A DNA stretch of 64,000 nucleotides, taken from positions 20,959,501-21,023,500 of the forward strand of contig NC_133036.1 of NCBI RefSeq assembly GCF_048771995.1. The letters run 5' to 3'. Below, in pieces: positions 26,211-35,942 of the stretch. Numbering within the stretch: position 1 is the stretch's first letter; the number at the start of each line of letters is the position of its first letter. Position numbers and translations under genes: made by a program. The notes beneath the pieces were generated by a model. It searched no databases and was not told where the DNA came from. It saw only the letters and a list, made by a program, of their open reading frames with translations. This DNA is from Taeniopygia guttata (taxonomy: Eukaryota > Chordata > Aves > Passeriformes > Estrildidae).

Positions 26211-26274
26211 TGTTATAAGATGTCCCTAGCTTTTTTATTATTTTCAATTTTTTTATTTTACTTCAAAATTCACT

Positions 26275-26659
26275 TGTGTCTATATTCATCCAAGTTGACA
26301 CAGAGCACGCAAAAGCTCTGGAGAATGTTCCTCTTTGCCCTTTGCCAGCTACAGTTCTCAGCTGTGAATGCAGCAGGCGAGTGAGTCGGAGACAGAGACA
26401 ACCACTTACCCAATGTTCAGGTCACAACGGAGAGTTTATGCCTTGGGCCCCTCTTTATAAAGGGGATTTTCCTGGATAGCCCATTGGTCTGATCTTTTAA
26501 CACTGCCCAGCTCCCGGACCAGTGAGATGTCTACAGCTAAGGGTAGAACGTGATTGGTTGAGGTTCCTGTCAGTCAACCCAGGGGCCAGTTGAGTTTCTT
26601 GTTTCTAGCCGAATTAATTGCCCAGAACAAGCCAGCTTGTACTGTGATATACTGTGACA
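26275..26659 (-). mobile_element. 3' LTR of a truncated class II ERV
   Basis: On the minus strand it starts TGTCACAGTATATCACAG at 26659 and has a TATA box (CTTTATAAAG) at 26452-26461. It lies directly downstream of a purine-rich tract and of an integrase C-terminus. Its U3 start is repeated at 27715-27802. The left end near 26275 is inferred from TGTGTCTATATTC. Confidence 0.65.
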
Positions 26660-26679
26660 TCTCCTCTGTTCTTTCTTTA
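26660..26679 (-). promoter_or_regulatory. Polypurine tract of the class II ERV
   Basis: On the minus strand AAAGAAAGAACAGAGGAGA directly precedes the LTR's TG, the position of the primer for plus-strand DNA synthesis. Confidence 0.6.
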
Positions 26680-27040
26680 TTAAAAACTTCAACCCTTTGC
26701 AATGCAGGTGACAGAAGACAGCATGGGTCTAATTTACATGAGACCATGTATCACTGGAGGTGCAACATTCACATCTAGCTGTTAGGCGAGAACTACGATC
26801 CTTTCAGACTAACATCTCACAGGTTATTTTCTTAGAAGTTAGAAGTACAACTTATCTCTAAAACCAAGAAACTATTCAACTCTAAAACCATTTAACCCTT
26901 AGAATTGTTAGAGAAAAACTCCACTACTAGAAAAACGATCTGTAAACAGAAAAAAACAGTTTGTAAACAGGAAAAAATACTTTGTAAGGAAATGAAGTAA
27001 CTGTCACTTCAAGAATCCCAGATTTCCATGAGGTAGGTGA

Positions 27041-27343
27041 TCAGTTGCTCTGGTTACAGGGCTCTGTGATGGCTGTTGAGGGGTCACCAGGAGGATGCTG
27101 CCTGTGGTCCTGAGCAGGACATATTGCAGGCCGGATACATCTGATAGGTATCCAATGTGTTTCAGTGTCCATTGAAACACATTCATATCTCTGTTCCCAG
27201 GTAATAGATCTCAAGGACCACCCCCCCCCCCACCCCCATCTACTGGTGAAGGGGTCTCTCACCATTACCTTAGGGTTGGGCAGCTGAACATCACCAGATG
27301 ATTGTACTGTTTTATGATTGATTGAAAGACATAAGAAAAACAT
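27041..27343 (-). pseudogene. pol: Integrase C-terminal domain remnant, class II ERV
   Basis: A 100-codon open stretch on the minus strand. It shows the integrase C-terminal DNA-binding fold pattern: a VRDP-type start, then a WEQRYECVS stretch matching the family's WGRGYACVS, then W-I-P before an I-R-P motif. In betaretrovirus- and ERVK-type Pol this domain ends the polyprotein. The catalytic core, RT and env are absent. About 380 bp of 3' sequence then a polypurine tract separate it from its LTR. Confidence 0.65.
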
Positions 27344-27714
27344 GAGAACATTATATCACCCAAGACTTAAAGCAGGGTATACATTCACCCCAATTTCCCC
27401 CCTTTTTCTTCTTTTAATAAAAAATACTAACAAAACATGGACTTTTGAACAACATTAATAAGGCAAAACTTAAAATTGTGCATATGTTTTATTATTACCT
27501 GGGGTCTACTATTCCTGACGGGCTTCTTTTTCACAATGAGAACTTGAAAGAACCTCTTCTGGACAAAGTTTCCTCATTTATCTCAAAGGAAAAAGGTTAG
27601 CTTTTGCAAAGTTTGCATAGAATTATCTAGGTCTAATAGTATATTTTTCCTTTACCAAGTTCAGGGCTTGATCAGAGCCAAGAACTTGGTTGGGAAAGGG
27701 TTTCCCTACCTGTC

Positions 27715-27802
27715 AGTAAACTCAGGGGCCAGCTGGGTCTCTTATCTATAATTGAATTAATTGCCCAGTACAAACCAGCTTGTACTGTGATATACCGTGA
27801 CA
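27715..27802 (-). mobile_element. Partial second LTR (U3 start only)
   Basis: This 88-bp stretch, from AAACTCAGGGGCCAGC to GATATACCGTGACA, matches the right end of the LTR at 26275-26659 with a few differences. R and U5 are missing, so the 5' side of the provirus has been deleted. Confidence 0.7.
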
Positions 27803-27809
27803 CTAAGCA

Positions 27810-29190
27810 ATGTGTAAATAAGATGCAAAGAATAAAACATGCTTGTGAAACAGAAAAAAAAATGCACAATTTTATAGATATTTTATCTCTTCAGCATTCC
27901 AAAAAGTGTCATACAAGAATCTGATTTAAAGGATTCTTAAGGCAGTTTTCAGAAGATTTTAAAATCAGTAACATCACTAAAACTATATATCCACAAATAA
28001 TTTTGTATTCATAATAGAACATATATATGTTCAAGGTGTACACAAAAGTGAAGCACAAAGCAACCAAAATTTGTCATCCTATCATCTCTACTAATATGAA
28101 AATTCACATTGATAAGAACTAAACAAAGAGAAGTTTGTTTTCATGGAAAGTTCAAATCAAGAAAAGTATTGGGAAAAAAAATCTGGAAAAATACCTGAAA
28201 ATCTGTCTGTTAAAAAAATATACCAGAACACTTTTTCTAAGGTTTATTGGAAGACATAAAGCAGCTCTGAATTGTATTCACACACACAGGACCTCACAGG
28301 ACCAATTCTGTGCCTGGCAACAGTCTTTGGAAAGCATTGGAGAAGAGCTTGGAAGCAGGGTCTGGGAGCAGGTCTGGAGAAAGCAGCCTTAATCCTCATA
28401 TATTCATATGTGGGAGAGGGACAGATCAGCCCAAAATCAAGTAGATATTTAAAGCATCTGCAGAACACGTATTTTTGATGTTCTTTGTAGGTTTTTGCTG
28501 GCTCCCAAGGTAAATAAAGGATAGAAGGTGTGGAAAAGCAGAATGTGTCTGGAAGGTATAGAAGGACCAAGGAGAGAAGATGAAAGAACACAAACTCTCC
28601 CAAAAATGTTATCTAAACCCCTCAATGTTCAGGCCATGTCAGGAAAATGGGAATCCTTAAGGGATGAACAACGTGAGACAGTACTATGTGCAGGTATACA
28701 TTGTTCTGTTTTCAGATTGCTAAAATCAACGTATTTTTTGGGAAGAATATTCACAGTGTGACTAATCTGTATTATGACTGTTGGTTTATATATTTTTGTA
28801 TGAAGAGTGATGGAGAAAAATAATATAAATTACAATAATATTGACAATTATGTGATTTAGTTTCCTAATGAGTTTTGCTGTCTCTGTTTCATGGCACAGC
28901 CTTCAAACACTAATTTATGCAAAGATTCCAAGCCCAGAGCTCATCTATCATTAATAATTCTGTGGAACTGGCAATTACTAATATATGCACAGTGCCATTT
29001 TATTTTATAAAAATGTCTTCTTAAAATTAGGTTGCCTGAAGTTCCTGATGTGCAAATTAAGCATCTAATTTATCTTGCCTGGCTGGCTTGGTCAGTCCTA
29101 TATTAGGCAGGCAGAAAGGGAATATTAAATGTAAAAGAACAATCTCTCCAAAAATGTATGAAAGGCAGCAATTACAGCCAAGCAGAAGGT
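27810..29190. other. AT-rich intergenic DNA, nothing recognised
   Basis: No assignable feature. Confidence 0.45.
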
Positions 29191-29194
29191 CAGA

Positions 29195-29562
29195 GGTCAC
29201 CTGTTGCCCCATCTCTCTCCACAGAGAGCAACAAGCACAACTTTTCCCAGGCATTGTCCTATGCAAAGGCTGTGAAAAGATCAGAGGAAAGAATGAGAAA
29301 CAATTCTTATCTTCACTTGCTGCACCTGTTGTGCACATGTGGAATGTGTTATGGAGATTTATTTACCAAAGAGTGATTTCTTAATTGGCCACTGGTGATG
29401 GTGTTTGGATTCAATTGACCAATCTGGTCAAAGCTGTATTGGACTGTTAGCCAGGGCGATGGGTCTTTCGGTATAGTAGAGTAAGTATAATAAAGTGATT
29501 GATCAGCCTTCTGAAATCATGGAGTCAATGCTAATTATTATCCGGCAAGGACCCATGCTACA
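29195..29562 (+). mobile_element. LTR fragment, plus strand
   Basis: AATAAA at 29489-29494 is followed by a U5-like segment ending GGACCCATGCTACA at 29562. The left end may be TGTTGCCCCATC near 29200. No target duplication found, so a truncated or old LTR. Confidence 0.5.
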
Positions 29563-29564
29563 AT

Positions 29565-31520
29565 AGTCACCAGCTTCAGTGAGGTGAGAAGAATGAGAAT
29601 GTTCTGAGCCTGAAACCATCTTAATTTATGAAATTTCTGGGAAGCTTTTGTATCTCCTAATCAAGGATTTTCCTGTAAGATATATCATCCAATGTCCTGT
29701 TCCACCACAAGGTTACTGGATCTGCTGTATTTGCATCAGTGATGTGCTCAACGGAGAGCTTTCCAAACCTTTGGAAAGAACTTTCCAAAGTTGCCAGAAC
29801 TTTCCAAAACTTGACTCTCAGATGGGGCTACCACACCCTGAAAGGGAAATTAAAGCAAGTTAACTTCCCTGGCTGACACCTCCATCATGAAGAACTATGG
29901 TTCCTAACTAGACACACAGGGATTAGACATATAGACAGACACACAAAGATTAGACTGAGCACACAGCAAGAGGGGAAGGCAACAGGGACATGCCAGATGA
30001 CTAAAAATTATTTTCCTCCTTAATTCTGTGGCTAGCTTGTTTCTCCAAACTCTTCTTTAAGAAGGGAATATCACTGAAAGCAGACAAATCTCCCTGGGGT
30101 TATATTTTGCAGAATAGAATTTACCAAACCCCCTTGCTAGACAAACTGCTTCCACAGGGAAAAGTCTGTTTGGAATTAAACTAAAAAGGCACCATTGCAA
30201 ATTAAAAAGATTTTGCTGTCATTGGAGGTTTAGTATCAATTCCAAACAAAAAGTAAACCACAGTACTGGGTCTTGCTCCCTGCAATCCCACTGCAATCAC
30301 TTCTCACAAACCACTTGTAAGCACAATTCCAACAGGTGCGATAGCAGGAGATAATGACTTGCTTGGCTATTCAAACCGGATAAAACAATCAGCTCTAGTA
30401 ACTCCTCAAGAACACTTAATATAGTGGGCATTTCATTACTGGTTTCAACATTCTCAATACTTAATGACCATAAATAGATGGAAATACTTTACATTCAGCT
30501 CCTCGCCCTGTGGAGTTTAAAGTAGGTTAGAGAGAAAAATTTAGCAAACAGTTTCTGAGGAATATTTTTGATTAGTCTTAACACTGACTTGGCACTTAGA
30601 TAGAATTTAGAGAAAAATGTGCAAATTTACCATGCTTAAAGACTGCATTATCTTGTAATATTGCTTCAATAATATTTTCTGCTTTCTTTTTCCTTCTGTC
30701 ATAACCTCCACTGTGGTCTTGTCTTCATTTTTCTTAGAATAAGATCATTTACTGTGTACATTTGCATTTATGAACCTATCCAAAATATATGAAAGCTCTC
30801 TGGAACCAGTAGTTCTAGCTGAGAAGAACAAAGAGAAGATGACACAGAGGAAAGCTGGCACTGTACCTTCCTCAAAATCTGGTCATTTATTCTGAAATCG
30901 AAACAAAAATTGTTGGGTCCTCTGCTCTTTCATGAAGTTTGGATCTTTCCCAACACTTGCCATGAAACCTTCCCATAAATCATTTGGACATGCTAATTTA
31001 CCTACATTAGAAAGCTCTTGGCAGTAATGACTCCTGAAAACATAGATCGGACAGCAAAGACAAAGATTCTACAGAGCAGAAAGATTGGGATGGAGAAAAA
31101 CTGCCACTGTCTTCCAAAATTACTCAGGACACTTGATTTTTAGGTTTCCTATGTCAAAGCCTCTCAAAGAGGATGATATTCCCAGGGATTGCAAACTATG
31201 ACTTTGAGGATTATCAAACTTACAGCAACAATATCACAGTCTGAGCTTAACAGCTACATTTATATCACTATCTCTCTTACCTTTACTCCATATATGAGTC
31301 TAATTATGTTTAGTTTGATTTAAGTAGCTATATTTCTGTCTGGGGAGGATTCTTAATTTATTCCTCAGTCTTCAGAACTGACTACTTTATCTAGCAACAT
31401 CCTTTTGAAAGAAACAAAATTAAAGCTGCTTTAATTAAGCACTTTCTATGGGAGAGGTGCACAAATAGCCCAACTCAAAAAAACATATGAATTATTTCAT
31501 GGATAAAAAGAGTTCCCTCT
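29565..31520. other. AT-rich intergenic DNA, nothing recognised
   Basis: No assignable feature. Confidence 0.45.
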
Positions 31521-31529
31521 GAAGATGGT

Positions 31530-31690
31530 GAGGCACTTCCAGGTTGTCCAGAGAACCTGTGGCTGCCCCTGTATCCCTGGAAGTGTTCTAGGCTAGGTTG
31601 GATGGGGCTTGGAGCAACTTGGGAAAGTAGAAATTGTTGTACCTTTAAGGTTCCTTCCAACCCAAACCATTCTGGGATTCTGTGATTATG
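31530..31690 (+). mobile_element. CR1 LINE, old 3' end
   Basis: A diverged CR1 tail: GTGGCTGCCCCTGTATCCC, then CCTTTAAGGTTCCTTCCAAC, then CCATTCTGGGATTCTG. More changed than the other copies, so an older insertion. Confidence 0.85.
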
Positions 31691-31694
31691 TTGC

Positions 31695-33300
31695 CATTCT
31701 ATCTGAGAGGAAAGACAAGACCATGATGATCACAATGTGTGATGGATGCTAAGACAGCCATACATAATCCAGCCACTGGGAAAAGCTGACATTCTGCACA
31801 GGGGGTCAAAAATGTTCATCGGGAATTCAGATGGAACTCACCTAGCTCTTGGTGACATGGGTGTTTCACTGGGAGTGATCACAACATAAAGATAGAGCAT
31901 CTTAAATATTCATTCATTTTCAGCTCTGTATGGATCCGTAAGCCAGTGAAATACATAGCTGGATAAAAAGCAATGTATAATATAATGTAGCTTACAGCTA
32001 AAAGAGCTGCAAATATAGAGCCCTCCTGTTTGAAGTGTCTGTATATCATATACATCACAGAGGAGGACAAAAGATCAAGGCAATGGGCTGAGTTACAGGC
32101 ACAATGCTCAGACGTTACTATAGAAAGACTTACCTTAAACCCAGTATTTGTGTGCAGCAATTCATTCTGTTTACCTGTTCTGTGTTATTTCTAAATGTTG
32201 CAGTGAAAGGCTTCAAGCTGAGAACTTCAGAGAACAGCAGTCTTAAAAACTCGTAATGCACCACTGCATTTTCAGTATGAATTTCAATATAGCCAAAACT
32301 TGTCCAGTCTGCAAACTTCTCCCCAGTTTTAGGTAGCCATAGGTTGATACCATTTGGGAAAAGTGCAAAGTTCCTTGATCCCCTTTCAGCTGTTTTCTGT
32401 CAGAAAAATTTGAAACACAAAGAAAGGAAAGAGTAAGATTGTATTTGAGAACGCTTTAATTTCTTCGCTTTCATGTCTGACTATGCTCTGTGCATTAAAC
32501 AACATTCCAAAATGGTTTATTCTCTGATAAAGGACATCTTTATGTAGTTTTATGTTTTCATACTGTATGAAGGAACTTTATTTTGTTTTGTCTGTCATAT
32601 AAAAAAAAGGAAAAGAACATAGAAAACAAAAAGGAAGAATCATAACGCTCCTTACAACCTGCTGCAATTCACTCTTTTTCTTGCATAAAATATATAAAAA
32701 GATCTGGCTTTGAAATAAATATAACTTATAGGTGTTTTGAGTGTCCCATTATGCCAAAAGAACACAAAATAGATTACAAACATGACAGGACTTAAAAACT
32801 AAATCTTCTGACAAGACTGACTTGCACATAACTGTGAGACTAGTGAGAAGTTAAAACTATTTTTTTTTCAATTATCATTATTGCTTTAGTTTTCTGAGCA
32901 CTGACAGCCTCAATATTTTGAAACATTTTAGTCTCAGAGGCAGGGTAGCGCAAGGTCTGCAAAGCTGTAGAGGCTTCTTCTCTGAAGATATTCCACCCCA
33001 CCTGGATGTATTCTGTGCAACCTGTTCAGATGTCTCTGTCTTAGCAGGGAGTTGGTGCAGGCAAGAAGAGTCAGGGTCTGCTGCAGTTTCTTTACATGAA
33101 GTTGCGTTATCAGATCTCTTTCCCATCATACTTGGAAAATGGGGGAAAAGCCAACCAAAACCCATCAAGTGAGAGACCTGTCTGTGGCAAGTGTAGTTTC
33201 CCAGCACTACTTCCTGGCTCACTCTGCAAGTTTCCTTTTGCATGCTGCATTCTCTCTCAGGTGTTTTTCTCAGAGGTTTGAAATGAGACTGAAGTGTTCT
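31695..33300. other. Intergenic DNA, nothing recognised
   Basis: A 147-codon minus frame at 32878-33321 shows no domain and overlaps the following LTR; not called as a gene. Confidence 0.45.
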
Positions 33301-33305
33301 GCCCC

Positions 33306-34661
33306 TGTTGTGGTTTGACACAGAAGAGAAATTTTTTAGGAAGTTGGTAGTTAAACTAATTAGTGTTATGTTTGGATATTAGTACTTAGAGTGACTACTG
33401 AAGGTTGGACATGTTTTTGAGAATATAGGGGGTTAAAAGTAAGAACTTCTAGGAGAATTGTTTTTTTGGTTTTGGTTATTGGAAAGTGTAGACTTTTTTT
33501 GTTTAGCTATATGCTGGGTGGGGGAGGGGAAGTTATGTAGTTTGTAGCGGTAAATTACGGGGTGAAGGGTTTAGAACTAAGTTCATTTTTGTAGACAGAA
33601 CAGTAGAGGAAATTTGAGATTTTTTTTCTCTTTTTTTAATTTAGAAGGAAAGAAACAGAGAGCTTGAAGACACTTGGAAGTTTGTTGGAAGAGAGAAGGA
33701 GAAGGGGGGAAGGTTTTTAGTGTGGGAGATGGAGTTTTGGGTTGAGATTTTAGTTGTTTGGGAGTTTGGGACTTTTAATTTTTTGGGGGGAATGAGGGTT
33801 TTGTGAAATATTACCTTTTTTTTTATTTGAAAAAAGAGATAGTTTGATATTTGAGATGTTAAGAAAAGAAGGTTGAGGAGAGATGATGGAGTGGTTTTTA
33901 GTTAGGTTTTTCTTGTTAACTATAAACTAAACTAATTTTTTTTTAAGAGAGACTGTATTTTAGGGAGATACTTAGTAAGTTAAGAAACTTGTTTCAGTAA
34001 TTATTAGTATAGGAATAAAGTAAACAGAAAAAGTTGAAGAGAATGTGATGATGTTTTTTGTTTTTAGGAAGATGAAGATTTTTGGTTTTACTTTTGGTTT
34101 CAGGGGAGGAAGAAAATGGGGGGGATCGTGGTCTCAAAATAAGACACTGGATTGTTGTTTTTTTAGTTTTTAGTAAAGTATTTTTAAAGGAGTTTTATGA
34201 GCGGTCTGTTTATGTATGGTGGTGAGAGTATTGTGACATGGAAAAGAGAGTGTTACACTGGTAGATTTTTTTTCAGGTGATATTATGTGTGTGACATGGA
34301 AACATGAGAAGTAGTAATTGTGTTTCTTGGGAGTCTATAGTGTAAGAGAAACTTTTTTTTTTTCTTTTAATAGATTGAGTATTGATTATATTGAAGAGTG
34401 ATAACTTGATTAAAAATCTGAGTTGTGTCTCACTGTAGTTTGTTGGAGTTTGGGTGGGGGGAGGAGGAATGTTTTAGAAGGTTTTCATTCTGGATTTAGT
34501 GTGTGTGTCTTTTATAGAAGTAGTTTAATAAAGGTTTTTTTCCCCTCTGTTATTAAGCTTAAGCCTACTTTGCTCTGTTCCAGATCGCATCTCACAGCAT
34601 TTATTTAAGAAAGCACATTTTCATAAGGATGTTGGCATTGTGCCAGCATCAAACCATAACA
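33306..34661 (+). mobile_element. 5' LTR, C-to-T hypermutated
   Basis: Aligns along its length with the 3' LTR but carries T at very many sites where the 3' LTR has C, including non-CpG sites. By hand count 33361-33600 has about 14 C in 240 bases; the matching part of the 3' LTR (34921-35160) has about 53. It also holds roughly 300 bp near 33990-34300 that the 3' LTR lacks. Confidence 0.9.
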
Positions 34662-34666
34662 TTTTT

Positions 34667-34685
34667 TGGTTCACCTGACAGGGAA
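34667..34685 (+). promoter_or_regulatory. Primer-binding site, tRNA-Glu-like
   Basis: TGGTTCACCTGACAGGGAA follows the 5' LTR by a few bases. The tRNA-Glu primer site known from other ERVs is TGGTTCCCTGACCGGGAA, so this is a match with one extra base and one substitution. Confidence 0.55.
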
Positions 34686-34894
34686 AATTGAATTCGGCAA
34701 GTAATAAGATGAAAACTATGAGATAGGATCAAACAAGAATAAAAGCAAAGCATGTATTAAGTTATAAAGTAAATTGATGGTGAAAATTCAGAGGTAGAAG
34801 TTTAGTTGTTGGTTATTGTTTTATGTAGAAGTGTGTTGAATATAATTTTGATGATAATTTTAGAAATGTGTGTTCTCAGAGGCTAAGGGTAGAG
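34686..34894 (+). other. Residual provirus interior
   Basis: About 210 bp, C-poor like the 5' LTR, ending in a purine-rich run (AGAGGCTAAGGGTAGAG) just before the 3' LTR that fits a polypurine tract. No coding sequence remains. Confidence 0.6.
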
Positions 34895-35937
34895 TGTCGT
34901 CGTTTGACACAGAAGGGAATTTTCTCAGGAAGTTGGTAGTCAAACCAATCAGTGGTCACATTTGGATATTGGCACCTGGAGTGACCACTGAAGGCTGGAC
35001 ACGCCTTTGAGAACACAGGGAGTTAAAAGCCAGAACTCCCAGGAGAACTGTCTCTTTGGTTTCGGTCATTGGAGAGTGCAGCCTCTCCCCTGCCCAGCCA
35101 CGGGCTGGGTGGGGGAGAGGAAGCCATGCAGCCTGGAGAGGTAGGCTGAGGGTGAAGGACTGGAACCAGGCCAGCTCCTGTGGACGAAAGGGTGGAGGAT
35201 GTCTGAGATGTCTTTTTTCCCCACCCCCCAACCTAGAAGGAAAGAAACAGAGAGCCTGAAGACACCTGGAAGTTTGCCCGGCAGAGGAGATAGAGAAGAG
35301 GGGGGAAGGTGCCCAGTATGGGAGATGGAATTTTGGGCCGAGTTTTCAGCCATCCAGGGAGTTCGTGACTTTTAACCCTTTCCTGGGGAATGAATATTTG
35401 TGAAATACTACCCCTCCTCGATTTGAAGGAAGAGACAGCCTGAGACCTGAGATGTTAAGAAAAGAATGTTGAGGAGAGATGATGAAGTGGCTTTTAGCTA
35501 GACTTTTCTTGTTAACCATAAACTAAACCAATTTCTCCTCCATGAAAGACTGCATTTTAGGGAGATACTTATTAAGCCAAGAAATGCAAGAAGTAGCAAT
35601 TGTTTTTCCTGGGAGTCTATAGTGCAAGAGAAACTCCTCTCTCCCTTAATAGGTTGAGTATTGATTATATTGAAGAGTGATAACCTGATTGCAAATCCGT
35701 GTTGTGTCTCACTGTAGTTTGTTAGAGTTTGGGTGGGGGGAGGAAGAATGTTTTAGAAGGTTTTCATTCTGGATTTAGTGTATGTGTCTTTTATAGTAGT
35801 AGTAGTTTAATAAAGTTTTTTTCCCCTCTGTTATTAAACTTGAACCTACTCTATTCCAAATCACATCTCACAACATTTATTTAAGAAATTACATTTTCAT
35901 AAGAGTTCTGGCATTGTGCCAGCATCAAACCATAACA
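34895..35937 (+). mobile_element. 3' LTR of the same provirus
   Basis: Starts TGTCGTCGTTTGACAC and ends AAACCATAACA. Its 5' two thirds (34895-35590) are C-rich, unlike the 5' LTR. The last third, around AATAAAG near 35812, is T-rich in both LTRs. It lacks about 300 bp found in the 5' LTR. Confidence 0.9.
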
Positions 35938-35942
35938 GCCCC

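Larger units (their letters stand above)
33306..35937 (+). mobile_element. Internally deleted ERV provirus, C-depleted on its 5' side
   Basis: Two copies of one LTR (33306-34661 and 34895-35937) bracket a 233-bp interior. The whole unit is flanked by GCCCC at 33301-33305 and 35938-35942, so it is a single integration. LTR ends form the inverted repeat TGTTGTGGTTTGA/TCAAACCATAACA. AATAAA lies just after the 5' LTR's TTTTATAG motif and the primer-site match follows the left LTR, giving plus orientation. The interior has lost gag, pol and env. The 5' LTR and interior are depleted in C relative to the 3' LTR. Confidence 0.9.

Noticed and set aside
32878..33321. 147-codon minus-strand frame
   Set aside because: It runs into the 5' LTR of the provirus starting at 33306 and shows no known protein features.
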